Shown: one piece after another, positions 1 to 8,103 of the stretch
How the letters are laid out: the number at the start of each line of letters is the position of its first letter
Numbering within the stretch: position 1 is the stretch's first letter
NCBI RefSeq assembly: GCF_900109575.1
Contig: NZ_FOAF01000001.1
Coordinates: forward strand, 1,707,662-1,771,661
Reading direction: 5' to 3'
From: Olivibacter domesticus
Lineage (GTDB): Bacteria; Bacteroidota; Bacteroidia; Sphingobacteriales; Sphingobacteriaceae
Length of the DNA stretch: 64,000 bases
Notes under the pieces: generated by a model
Databases searched by the model: none
What the model saw: the letters and a program-made list of their open reading frames with translations, nothing else
What the model was told of the DNA's origin: nothing
Program-made: the position numbers and the translations under genes

Positions 1-17
1 ATTATGCTATTTGAAAC

Positions 18-34
18 CACTAGCAGGGCTAGTG
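18..34 (-). terminator. Possible hairpin terminator after the first SDR gene
   Basis: A perfect 7-bp stem (CACTAGC / GCTAGTG) with a 3-base loop lies just past the stop codon of the minus-strand dehydrogenase at 48-848. On the minus strand it is followed only by GTTTC, so the T tract is weak. Position favours a terminator; sequence alone does not prove it. Confidence 0.35.
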
Positions 35-47
35 AACCTTTATTTAA

Positions 48-848
48 TTATAGCCTGTATCCACCACTAGCCTCGATCACTTGACCGGTTATCCAACCGC
101 CTTGATCAGAAGCTAAAAAACCAACGACTGCGGCAATGTCTTCGGTTTCCCCAAAGCGCCCTAACGCTGTATCTGTTTCGATAGCCTTCACAATATCACT
201 ATTTTCGCGAACTGCCGCGTTCATATCTGTACGTGTCCAGCCTGGTGCTATAGCATTTACCGTAATTTTTCTAGCTCCAAATTCGATCGCGAGTGCGTGA
301 GTCAGTGTATTGACTGCTGCCTTTGCTGCCGAATAAATGGGAACGGATGACTGCGGACGTGTGGCCAGACCGGAAGACGTATTAATGATACATCCACCGT
401 CGGAAAGTCTGCTTTGTGCCGACTGAACAACAAAAAACGGAGCTCTTGCATGAACTGCAAACATGGTATCCCAACCTTCCGGCGTTGCGTCTGTAAGGCT
501 TCCCCAACCGGCATTACCGGCATTGTTTACCAGGATGTTCAAGGTATTACTACCTGTGCGTGCAATAAACTCACTATCCAGTTTTTCAAAAAATGCAGGG
601 ATAGCATTTGCATCTACAAGATCTGCATGAAGCGCAAAAGCTTTGCCTCCAGCTTTTTCGATACCTGCAATGACTTCCTCAGCCGCATTTTTACCTGAAT
701 TGTAAGTAATAGCTACTAAAGCCCCATCTTGTGCAAGCCGTTCCGCTATTGCACGCCCTATTCCACGTGACCCACCAGTAACTAATGCTGTCTTATTGGT
801 TAAAGCCTTTTGGCCGATACCATTTTCTACTTTGTTTTCTTGTGACAT
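48..848 (-). CDS. SDR family NAD(P)-dependent oxidoreductase
   Basis: This 266-residue protein is a classical short-chain dehydrogenase/reductase. The nucleotide-binding motif TGGSRGIG is at residues 24-31, an NNAG motif lies mid-protein, and the catalytic set is a Ser in NTSSG near residue 157 with YSAAK at about 172-176. The C-terminal ASGGYRL ending is also typical of the family. The Arg after the glycine motif (SRG) is compatible with NADP(H) preference, which is inferred. About 18 extra residues precede the Rossmann fold, so a later start is possible but no better one is visible. The substrate cannot be told from sequence. A second SDR lies 258 bases upstream on the same strand. The gap is long enough for a separate promoter, although joint control with that gene is possible. 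Confidence 0.9.
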   Translation of the reverse strand: MSQENKVENGIGQKALTNKTALVTGGSRGIGRAIAERLAQDGALVAITYNSGKNAAEEVIAGIEKAGGKAFALHADLVDANAIPAFFEKLDSEFIARTGSNTLNILVNNAGNAGWGSLTDATPEGWDTMFAVHARAPFFVVQSAQSRLSDGGCIINTSSGLATRPQSSVPIYSAAKAAVNTLTHALAIEFGARKITVNAIAPGWTRTDMNAAVRENSDIVKAIETDTALGRFGETEDIAAVVGFLASDQGGWITGQVIEASGGYRL

Positions 849-1106
849 ATTATTTTAATTTTTTTGTTATGACAAATTTCGGAAGTCACAGGTTCTTACA
901 TTTTGCCATATTGAGGAATTTCATTGCCGAATTAAAGATTCTAAAAGATTTTAAATACGGATTCTAACGGATTTTTAAATTGAAAAAATAATACTAATAC
1001 TCTACATACCAGTATTTTACAAACAAATGACCGGAATATTATATATCTTCCGGTCATTGTAAAATTTTATGGCTATTGCAATATCAAATACTTAACAACA
1101 TGGGGT

Positions 1107-1850
1107 TTATTTCAAATGATATTGGATAAATCCACCATCGACTGCAATATCTGCTCCATTGATATATGTTGCTCCTTCTGATGCTAAGAACAGCACGGTA
1201 TTCGCAATTTCATCGGCCTTGCCAAGCCTTTGAAGAGCTGTTGATGATGCAAGGTACGCCAAAGCTTCACCGGGGGCTACAGAATCCAGACCGGGTGTTT
1301 GGATGGGGCCTGGGCTTACAAGATTTACACGTATTTTTCTGTCAGCAAGCTCGTTTACCGCAACATGGGCAAGTTTATTCAATGCTGCCTTCGTAGCAGA
1401 ATAAGCTGCTGTCGCAATGGCCGCTCCGGTGACAACGCCAGAAGAAGTTAAAATAATTGAAGAGCCATCAGCTAAGTGTGGAATCAGTTTTTGAAGTGTA
1501 AAGAAATGTCCTTTTACATTTGTGTTAAATTGCGCATCAAAGTCTGCCTCAGTAATTTGTGCAATTGGCGCAAATATGGCAATGCCAGCATTAAGGTAAA
1601 GCACATCCAGTTTCACGCCACTTTCTGCAACAGCTTGTTCCAAAACAGTTATTCCCTGTAGGATGGAAGTATCCGATACTACGATTTTTAAATTTGAACT
1701 GTTGATTTCTTCGGCAGCTTTTTTCAGACTTTCTTCACTCCTGCCGGTGATCCATACATTTGCACCTTCTCTGATAAATGCTTTTGCAGTTGCCAGTCCG
1801 ATTCCCTGGCTTCCACCTGTTATTACTACATTTTTGTTTGTAAAATTCAT
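1107..1850 (-). CDS. SDR family oxidoreductase, probable HxlR-regulon member
   Basis: A 247-residue short-chain dehydrogenase with TGGSQGIG at residues 11-18, LNAG mid-protein, Ser in LTSSG and YSATK starting near residue 150. It ends in the usual DGGF region. This length is standard for the family and there is no signal peptide, so it should be a soluble cytoplasmic oxidoreductase of unknown substrate. The start codon is 107 bases from the divergently transcribed HxlR-type regulator at 1958. HxlR regulators commonly sit beside and control one divergent redox gene, so this SDR is the best candidate target. A TACTTTTG element on the minus strand at 1880-1887 could serve as its -7 promoter box. 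Confidence 0.92.
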   Translation of the reverse strand: MNFTNKNVVITGGSQGIGLATAKAFIREGANVWITGRSEESLKKAAEEINSSNLKIVVSDTSILQGITVLEQAVAESGVKLDVLYLNAGIAIFAPIAQITEADFDAQFNTNVKGHFFTLQKLIPHLADGSSIILTSSGVVTGAAIATAAYSATKAALNKLAHVAVNELADRKIRVNLVSPGPIQTPGLDSVAPGEALAYLASSTALQRLGKADEIANTVLFLASEGATYINGADIAVDGGFIQYHLK

Positions 1851-1879
1851 TTTTAAAATTTTTTAATTTATTTACTAAA

Positions 1880-1887
1880 CAAAAGTA
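1880..1887 (-). promoter_or_regulatory. Putative -7 promoter box of the SDR gene at 1107-1850
   Basis: Read on the minus strand this is TACTTTTG, a match to the Bacteroidota -7 element TAnnTTTG, about 30 bases upstream of the SDR start codon. No clear TTTG -33 box is seen at the expected spacing, consistent with a promoter that needs an activator or is weak. Confidence 0.4.
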
Positions 1888-1915
1888 GCATATGTAGATT
1901 TATTTTATTTACTTT

Positions 1916-1947
1916 GTTACCAAAAGTAACAGTAACTTTCGAGTAAC
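1916..1947. promoter_or_regulatory. GTAAC repeat cluster, candidate HxlR operator
   Basis: GTTAC-CAAAA-GTAAC is a perfect inverted repeat at 1916-1930. Two further direct copies of GTAAC follow at 1932-1936 and 1943-1947, ending 10 bases before the regulator's ATG at 1958. HxlR proteins bind DNA as dimers near their own divergent promoters. The position between the two divergent genes supports an operator that controls both; this is inferred. Confidence 0.5.
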
Positions 1948-1957
1948 TAAGTAAATT

Positions 1958-2296
1958 ATGACAGAAGAACTTTGCCACAAAAGAGACATCATGGCAATAC
2001 ATGACGCGATGGATGTACTCAATGGAAAATGGAAAATCTCCATTATCTCATCGATGTGCTATTACAACGAGAGAAGATTTTCCGAAATACTGAATGACCT
2101 GAACGGCATTTCAAACAAACAGCTGAGTAAGGAATTAAAAGACCTGGAACAAAATAAACTCGTTAAACGAACGGTATTAGATACGCAACCTGTAACTGTG
2201 CAATATAACCTTACAGAATATGGATGGTCTTTACAGAATCTCATTTATGACCTTGCAGATTGGGGAAAGGAGCATCGAAAGGTAATTATTTCGTAG
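1958..2296 (+). CDS. HxlR family winged-helix transcriptional regulator
   Basis: A 112-residue protein covering a whole HxlR domain: Cys6 at the N-terminus, the LNGKWKI signature near residues 21-27, the recognition-helix region ISNKQLSKELKDLE, and the wing containing YNLTEYGWSL. HxlR members are dimeric regulators that often sense electrophiles or redox state through the conserved N-terminal Cys, and Cys6 occupies that place. The gene is divergent from the SDR at 1107-1850 with GTAAC repeats between them, so it probably regulates itself and that SDR. The ligand is unknown. Confidence 0.93.
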   Translation: MTEELCHKRDIMAIHDAMDVLNGKWKISIISSMCYYNERRFSEILNDLNGISNKQLSKELKDLEQNKLVKRTVLDTQPVTVQYNLTEYGWSLQNLIYDLADWGKEHRKVIIS

Positions 2297-2501
2297 CCCA
2301 ATGCATAAAAGAGGTGCTTGCCAGCCATTGTACAAGCTTAGGCATAGAGAATGCAATTATCTAAATCATTTCATTGCCACTATCTGATTGTTCAGCGTCC
2401 ATTTTTGTCGGTTCAATCGTTTATAACCAGGTGTTTTACCTAGTTGATTTATTTTTGTATGGTAATAAATTAAATATTTTATAATTTGAAAAAATACAAA
2501 A

Positions 2502-2900
2502 ATGAAAAAAATAGTTTTAATCTTTCTTCTCGGATTTCTTATAATAAATAAGACCTATGCACAAAAGTATTTCGGAAAAAGTTATCCATCCACTCAAAAT
2601 GTTGACGAATATTTTGATAGTGCGGATGTAAAAAAATCACACACCGTTATGGGGAAAACTGAGCTTGCACAAGGTTTTCGCTCTTTAGAAAAATCTCAGC
2701 AAAAAATCATCGATTTGGCGAAAAAGAAAGGAGCAGATGGTGTTATTTTTTCAATTGAAGAAGAGGTTTATGGCACGGCTAGTTCTAGCGGTGGAAGTGT
2801 AAATAACAAAAAGAAGAATAAAACAACCGTCTCTTCAAGCAGCACTACTACCGATTTGAAACAAAAGAAAATTTTAGCAACGTTTATTAAGTACAATTAA
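2502..2900 (+). CDS. Secreted hypothetical protein with Ser/Lys-rich tail
   Basis: A 132-residue protein that I cannot assign to a family with confidence. Residues 1-20 form a Sec signal peptide (two Lys, a hydrophobic core, then TYAQ as the cleavage region), so it is exported. The middle contains a helical stretch ending in AKKKGADGVIF, a pattern seen in small exported folds in which repeated Lys-Gly-Ala segments precede a beta strand. The last third is a low-complexity run of Ser, Thr, Asn and Lys before a final beta-like ILATFIKYN. It stands alone, with a TATTTTTG promoter-like box at 2450-2457. No function is proposed. Confidence 0.7.
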   Translation: MKKIVLIFLLGFLIINKTYAQKYFGKSYPSTQNVDEYFDSADVKKSHTVMGKTELAQGFRSLEKSQQKIIDLAKKKGADGVIFSIEEEVYGTASSSGGSVNNKKKNKTTVSSSSTTTDLKQKKILATFIKYN

Positions 2901-2996
2901 GATGGATTTAAAGTAACCATATCTTAATTAGTGGGCATTATTGTTTTTTAGGGTTTTCAAATCCATTGAAAGGTTGGATAGTTCATTTACTCTACA

Positions 2997-3731
2997 TTAC
3001 AAGTTTATTATTTCATCAATTTTCTGCGCATTAAATGCAGCATAGCCTGATTGATCATTATCAAAATACATATAAACATCTTTCCCTCCTTTTCTCCATT
3101 CGTTGCAATGTTTTGCCCATTTTTTTAAAGTGGCAGTGTCGTAACTACCTTGGTATTTATCTCCCGGCCCATGCAGGCGGATGTAAACAAAATCAGCCGT
3201 GGTAATTAGGGGTGAAACATGACCGGCTAACTCGTAGATACAAAAAGCAACTTTATATTTTCTTAGTAATGCATAAATGTCGTCATCATACCATGTTTGA
3301 TCTCTAAACTCAAATGTAAAACGGTAACGCATGGGCAGGTAAGCGAGAAAGTCGGCTAAACGCTCTTTATTGATTTTCCATCTCGGTGGAAGCTGAAATA
3401 GTATCGGGCCCAACTTGTCCTTTAAATAATCGGCATGATGGAAAAATTGGTCAATAGCTGTTTTATCGATTTTGAGCTTTTTAAGATGCGTTATATAACG
3501 GCTTGCTTTGACGGAAAACACAAATTGAGCGGGCACCCCTTTATACCAATTTCCGAAAGTTTCTTCGCTGGGTAACCTATAAAATGAATTATTAAGCTCG
3601 ACCGTATCGAATTTTTTCACGAAATACCTCAACTGTTCTGTCTCTTTTGTATCTTCCGGGTAAAACGTGCCGATCCAATGCTTATAATGCCAACCGGAAG
3701 TACCTATATGGATTTTACCTTGTTTTGTCAT
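2997..3731 (-). CDS. DUF72 domain-containing protein
   Basis: A DUF72 (YecE-like) protein with a TIM-barrel-type fold. The N-terminal IGTSGWHYKHW motif, the VELNNSFYRLP motif, the FSVKASRYITH strand and YIRLHGPGDKYQGSY near the C-terminus are all family hallmarks. I place the start at the internal Met (3731), which puts ATG directly before the conserved IHIGTSGW and behind a purine-rich stretch; a longer reading would begin at 3767. The biochemical role of DUF72 is unsettled. It is transcribed divergently from the LigD polymerase-domain gene at 3938, and this whole block carries stress and DNA-repair genes. Confidence 0.9.
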   Translation of the reverse strand: MTKQGKIHIGTSGWHYKHWIGTFYPEDTKETEQLRYFVKKFDTVELNNSFYRLPSEETFGNWYKGVPAQFVFSVKASRYITHLKKLKIDKTAIDQFFHHADYLKDKLGPILFQLPPRWKINKERLADFLAYLPMRYRFTFEFRDQTWYDDDIYALLRKYKVAFCIYELAGHVSPLITTADFVYIRLHGPGDKYQGSYDTATLKKWAKHCNEWRKGGKDVYMYFDNDQSGYAAFNAQKIDEIINL

Positions 3732-3937
3732 AGGTAAGCCCTTTTTATTAAAATTTGCCTGCAACAACTACTTAAAAGATAAACAATAGCCATTCCAAAA
3801 ATGTTCTTGGAAGAGTATAACACGAAAATGATTTTAGTCGATAAAGCGAATCTTTATGTGTAGAAAAAGATAAGCGAAAACACTGCTTAAAAAAATAAGT
3901 CAGCGCGAAAACAGCTAAAAGCATAACTAACAAGCAA

Positions 3938-4894
3938 ATGAAAACACGTACCAAAACTTCCAATTTTCTACCTGAGGGTACAAAGCAAGTAGAGATGACT
4001 GTTGATGGACAGCAATTAAAATTCACCAATCTTGATAAGATATATTGGCCAGATGAAAAAATCACAAAAGGTGATATGCTTAACTATTATGCTGCTATAG
4101 CGCCTTATATATTGCCTTATCTAAAAGATCGTCCACAATCGTTGAACCGTAATCCAGATGGAATAAAGGCAAAAGGATTTTATCAAAAGGACGTGGATGG
4201 AAAGGTAGCTGATTGGATTGAGACATTTCCTTATGACAGTGAGTCGACCGGTGAAACTATTGATTTTTTGGTTTGTAAAGATAAAGCCACGTTGCTTTAT
4301 ATGGCCAATTTAGGTTGTATTGAGCTAAACCCTTGGCATAGTAGAATAGCTAAACCGGATAATCCTGATTATTGTTTGATAGATTTGGATCCGGATAAGA
4401 ACGCCTTTGACGAAGTAATAGAAACGGCGCTGATGGTGAAAGATGTATTGGATAAAATTGGAACAACATCCTATGTAAAAACATCCGGTTCGTCTGGTAT
4501 GCACATCTTGATCCCTCTTGGGGCTAAATATAGTTTTGAACAATCGCGCTTGCTAGCAGAATTAATAGTGGGTATTGTGCAGGCTCGCCTGCCTGCGTTA
4601 ACGAGTACGGAACGTTCGCCTGCTAAACGGAAAGGAAAGATATACCTTGATTATTTACAGAACCGCCAGGTACAAACAATGGCCGTGGCTTATTCATTGA
4701 GACCAAAGCCTGGAGCAACCGTATCGGCCCCGCTGGCATGGGAAGAAGTGAAAAGTGGCTTAAAAATGACTGACTTCACTATTAGGAATATGACAGACCG
4801 CGTAGCCGAAAAAGGGGATTTATTAAAAGGGTTACTAGGTAAAGGGATTGATTTAAAAAAGGTATTGAAAAAGTTAGAAGAACTCGACGGATAG
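3938..4894 (+). CDS. ligD: Stand-alone LigD-type DNA polymerase/primase domain (NHEJ)
   Basis: The 318 residues correspond to the polymerase (PolDom, archaeo-eukaryotic primase) module of bacterial DNA ligase D. The catalytic DLDPD with its two metal-binding aspartates is at about 149-153, preceded by ELNPWHSR, and followed by SGSSGMHILIPL (about 180-195) and the third acidic motif around YLDYLQNRQVQT (near 235). The module adds nucleotides or ribonucleotides to ends during non-homologous end joining with Ku. No ligase or nuclease domain is fused and no Ku gene lies in the window, so partners must be elsewhere. Its stop codon directly abuts that of the convergent GH13 gene. The gene symbol is used in the domain sense only. 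Confidence 0.9.
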   Translation: MKTRTKTSNFLPEGTKQVEMTVDGQQLKFTNLDKIYWPDEKITKGDMLNYYAAIAPYILPYLKDRPQSLNRNPDGIKAKGFYQKDVDGKVADWIETFPYDSESTGETIDFLVCKDKATLLYMANLGCIELNPWHSRIAKPDNPDYCLIDLDPDKNAFDEVIETALMVKDVLDKIGTTSYVKTSGSSGMHILIPLGAKYSFEQSRLLAELIVGIVQARLPALTSTERSPAKRKGKIYLDYLQNRQVQTMAVAYSLRPKPGATVSAPLAWEEVKSGLKMTDFTIRNMTDRVAEKGDLLKGLLGKGIDLKKVLKKLEELDG

Positions 4895-6514
4895 TTAAAA
4901 CAGGGACAGCCAGCAATAAGTATAGGGGGGAAATGTTAATTTTAATAAATGCGTATTTAGATCTATTGTTGCCTCTCCTATCAGCTTATCTGCTGCTTCC
5001 GTATCTATTGAAATTTGTGCTTCTGCTACTTGATAAGATAAATTATGCGTAATCAAAAGCCGTTGTTTATCTAATGAATATAGATAAGCCATAACCTGTG
5101 GATGATCCGTTTCTAGGAGTTTGAACGTTCCATAATTAAAGGCCAAATGACTCTTTCTCGTTTTTACCATTGTCTTCACTTGCTCTAAAATAGAAGAAGG
5201 AATACCATACTGACTACTAACATTAACTGATGGATAACCATAGGTGCCACTATCTATTATTGGCCATTTTAATTTTTGCGAATCAGCATTGGAAAAGCCT
5301 CCGTTACTACTAGTATCCCACTGCATAGTTGTACGCACCGTTTCTCTTTCAGGAAGTGCTAGATTATCGCCCATCCCTATTTCTTCGCCATAACGAATTA
5401 CAGGACTACCAGGTAGAGTAAGTAAAAAACTCATTGCCAAATTGATTCTGGCGGAATGGTTATTTACCATAGCTGGAAGGCGGCGCCTAATGCCCCTATT
5501 GTAAATACGCATGTGTTCACAGGGCGCAAAGAGTTCAAAAACACGTAAACGCTCCTCGTCCGTGAGACGTTCTAGATCTAACTCATCATGATTACGAATA
5601 AAATTCAGGTACTGATCGGAACCACTGGGAAAAGGGAGTCGCTGGAATGCACGTTCCAGTGGTTTGGCGCAATGTTCTGCCATTGCTAAAAAAAGGTAGT
5701 TGTTTAGAAAAAAATTAAACAGGCCATTGATTTTTTTTCCTGCGCCAAAGAATTTAGGATAGTCTTCAGGTTCCACATCTGCTTCTCCGATTAGCACCGC
5801 ATCGTCCCTATATTGCCTCATTGCCTGCTTCCATATTTCTAAAATCTCGTAACTATTATCCTCAAAACGTGCATTTCCCTTGTTTTTCAGCATATGTGGT
5901 ACCGCGTCAATTCGAAACCCCGCAATACCAGTTTTCATCCAATAGTGGATGATGGTGAGGATTTCTTTTTGGACAAGCGGATTGGATACATTCAGATCTG
6001 GTTGATGTTTATAAAAAGTATGATAGTAATAACTGTTTGCTTCTTCACTATACTCCCAGTTGCTATCTTCTTTTGTTTTAAACACCACATCTTTCCTATC
6101 TTTTTCGGGCTTTTCTTTCATCCATATGTAGTAATTGTGGTACGGTGAGTGTTCTTTTATCGCCTGCTTAAACCAAGGGTGTTCTATACTGGTATGATTT
6201 ACGACCAAATCAATTAGTATGTTAATATTATAGGCACTCGCCTTATCTACTAGTGTCTTAAATTCATTGATTGTACCAAGCTTAGGATCAACCTGATAAT
6301 AATCAGTTACATCATAACCACCATCTCGGTTACCAGAATAATAAAAAGGCACAATCCATAGACAATTAATTCCTAAATCAGCTAAATATTCAAGTTTTGA
6401 CATAAGTCCTGTTAGATCCCCCAATCCATCTCCATTACCGTCCTTATAACTGCGAACATCTAAGGAATAAATGATTGCTTCCTTCAGCCAATTTGGCTTA
6501 TATTGCTTACTCAT
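4895..6514 (-). CDS. GH13 alpha-amylase family enzyme, trehalose synthase-like
   Basis: A 539-residue cytoplasmic GH13 enzyme with no signal peptide. The catalytic triad is visible: nucleophile Asp in GFRIDA (about 203), acid/base Glu in IGEADVE (about 242) and Asp in RNHDEL (about 308). NGDGLGDLTG, GINCLWIVPFY and DLVVNHTS are the remaining conserved blocks. The start WLKEAIIYSLDVRSYKDGNG and the overall layout are closest to trehalose synthase (maltose-trehalose isomerase, GH13_16). The fused maltokinase seen in some TreS proteins is absent. A glucosidase or sucrose-active GH13 remains possible. Neighbours (LigD domain, universal stress protein, DUF6496) fit a role in stress-related trehalose or glycogen metabolism. 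Confidence 0.85.
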   Translation of the reverse strand: MSKQYKPNWLKEAIIYSLDVRSYKDGNGDGLGDLTGLMSKLEYLADLGINCLWIVPFYYSGNRDGGYDVTDYYQVDPKLGTINEFKTLVDKASAYNINILIDLVVNHTSIEHPWFKQAIKEHSPYHNYYIWMKEKPEKDRKDVVFKTKEDSNWEYSEEANSYYYHTFYKHQPDLNVSNPLVQKEILTIIHYWMKTGIAGFRIDAVPHMLKNKGNARFEDNSYEILEIWKQAMRQYRDDAVLIGEADVEPEDYPKFFGAGKKINGLFNFFLNNYLFLAMAEHCAKPLERAFQRLPFPSGSDQYLNFIRNHDELDLERLTDEERLRVFELFAPCEHMRIYNRGIRRRLPAMVNNHSARINLAMSFLLTLPGSPVIRYGEEIGMGDNLALPERETVRTTMQWDTSSNGGFSNADSQKLKWPIIDSGTYGYPSVNVSSQYGIPSSILEQVKTMVKTRKSHLAFNYGTFKLLETDHPQVMAYLYSLDKQRLLITHNLSYQVAEAQISIDTEAADKLIGEATIDLNTHLLKLTFPPYTYCWLSLF

Positions 6515-6610
6515 AAATTAAAAACAGCTGTTTAAAGTTTTTTGTTTTTTACTAACCGAATTAGCCATCCTTTATCACTTCCTAATGTTATACTTGGAAA
6601 TTAAGGCAAG

Positions 6611-6808
6611 CTAAAGTTTCCTCTTGAAGCGATAATGGCCTTTAACGCGCCGGTTAAAATAAGTACCTTTTGACTTCACATGTTTCATTTCTTCATAAAT
6701 GACTGGAGGGACATCATAATAGGCATATATTAACCCCGATACAAAAGTAATTCTTAATACCAATGTGTCCGGATTGTAGGTAAACGAAGCAATTACTGAG
6801 GAAGGCAT
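6611..6808 (-). CDS. KTSC domain-containing small protein
   Basis: 65 residues forming one KTSC domain (the small fold also found at the C-terminus of some lysyl-tRNA synthetases). Visible signatures are PSSVIASFTYNP, LRITFVSGLIYAYYDVP and a terminal basic segment with KGTYFNRRVKGHYRF. Such proteins are cytoplasmic and suspected to bind nucleic acid, but the function is not established. It lies 19 bases downstream of the universal stress protein gene on the same strand and is probably co-transcribed with it and the DUF6496 gene. Confidence 0.85.
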   Translation of the reverse strand: MPSSVIASFTYNPDTLVLRITFVSGLIYAYYDVPPVIYEEMKHVKSKGTYFNRRVKGHYRFKRKL

Positions 6809-6827
6809 TCTTCAATATTTTGTTACG

Positions 6828-7625
6828 CTAACTACACTTGATAAAAAGCGTAGGGGTAATAAGTGGATGATTGATAAACTCTTTTAAAATATTTTTGGAA
6901 AATAACGTTTCAATAAAACTTTTAGCTATAGAAGTGATTACCAGTAGATCTAGATGATAGGCTGTGATGACGGATTCAACACCAGAAAGGACATCGTCTG
7001 CGTGATAGGTAATAAACTTAAAATTGTTTGAACTAACGTTTCCCGCCACATCTAATTCCCACTGTTGCATCTGCGCATTAACCTGCTCAGCATTTTTGGT
7101 ATAAATATGAAAAGCAATAATTGCTATTAAATGATTAAATAAATCATCAACCACTTGTAAACTTTCTATCTCGCTTGGATGAAAACTCGACATCAAACCA
7201 ATATGTCTTAAATTTTTTAATTTGTTTATGTCTGGAATAGTCAATATAGGCGTACTGCATTTTTCCATGAGAGAAGAAAGTGGGCCCACCACTGTACTGT
7301 ATTGCAAATTTTTTATATCGTCATGAACTAAAATAATGAGCGTTATTTCTTCTGTAGCCGTAATATTTACTACCACATCAGAAAGATCTCCCTGAACAGC
7401 CTCTCCTTGAATCATGGAATTAGAAAAAATCGTCCTCATAGAGGTTAATAATTCTTCCATTGATTGATCCGGATCTCTTTCACTTGAAATTTCTTCTTGT
7501 GAGAAAGGATGTACGAAGTATATTGCCCAACTAAAATTTTGAGCAATGTTTAACACCTCAGTGGCTATTTCTTTCGTTTGTTCAGTGAGATCTACTGGCA
7601 CTAATACGGTGTTACTTGATATCAT
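6828..7625 (-). CDS. Universal stress protein, tandem UspA domains
   Basis: 265 residues with two Usp-like halves. The first begins SSNTVLVPVDLTEQT and carries the strand-loop VVGPLSSLMEKCSTPILTIP. The second, from about residue 140, has RHIGLMSSFHPSEIES and ends near HPLITPTLFIK. The canonical ATP-binding GxxGxxxxG pattern is poorly preserved (VVGPLSSLMEKCS), so nucleotide binding is uncertain. This two-domain form is common in Sphingobacteria and is associated with general stress. The DUF6496 gene ends 11 bases upstream of this start, and the KTSC gene follows, suggesting a three-gene stress operon. Confidence 0.85.
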   Translation of the reverse strand: MISSNTVLVPVDLTEQTKEIATEVLNIAQNFSWAIYFVHPFSQEEISSERDPDQSMEELLTSMRTIFSNSMIQGEAVQGDLSDVVVNITATEEITLIILVHDDIKNLQYSTVVGPLSSLMEKCSTPILTIPDINKLKNLRHIGLMSSFHPSEIESLQVVDDLFNHLIAIIAFHIYTKNAEQVNAQMQQWELDVAGNVSSNNFKFITYHADDVLSGVESVITAYHLDLLVITSIAKSFIETLFSKNILKEFINHPLITPTLFIKCS

Positions 7626-7636
7626 AATGATAATTA

Positions 7637-7813
7637 TTACGATTTCTTCTTAGGTACCTTAGCTCCTTCTTTTCTAGCTTCGGATAAACCAATAGCGACC
7701 GCCTGTTTTTTTGAAGTCACTTTCTTTCCACTCCCGCTTTTTAACTTACCTTCCTTCATTTCGTGCATCGTCTCTTCGACTTTTTCGCCGGCTTTCTTTG
7801 AATACTTTGCCAT
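7637..7813 (-). CDS. Small basic DUF6496-type protein
   Basis: A 58-residue reading frame found by translating the minus strand. It starts MAKYSKKAGEKVEETMHE and ends in KVPKKKS, with the core GKKVTSKKQAVAIGLSEARK. This is the pattern of DUF6496, a family of very short Lys-rich proteins that recur in stress-related gene islands of Bacteroidota and Proteobacteria. The composition (Lys-rich, no membrane segment) suggests a disordered nucleic-acid-binding protein, but no function is established. It is first in a probable unit with the universal stress protein (11 bases downstream) and the KTSC protein. Confidence 0.85.
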   Translation of the reverse strand: MAKYSKKAGEKVEETMHEMKEGKLKSGSGKKVTSKKQAVAIGLSEARKEGAKVPKKKS

Positions 7814-8103
7814 AACTCTTTCATTTTAATTCAAAATACTGAACAATTAACTTAGGGCATATGTTTTAATAATAATTATTAATAGAGAACCCCTTCCGCA
7901 TACATTAAATCAAAAAAACGTGCCTTTAAAGAATGAAAATTTTATACCCCAATAGCAGAAAGTAAAAAGCAGATTAGGCCGGAACAAAATATCGCTAAAT
8001 CTGATGTCTATATGAGCAGATAAGTGCACAGAAAGATATTGGTTTTTTATGATGTGGAACAATTTCTCATCTAAAGCTGTTAATAAACAACATAGAGATT
8101 GTT

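Noticed and set aside
414-698. Plus-strand frame of 94 codons inside the first SDR gene
   Set aside because: It is antisense to a clear SDR with all catalytic motifs, and its translation is Cys-rich with no recognisable fold.
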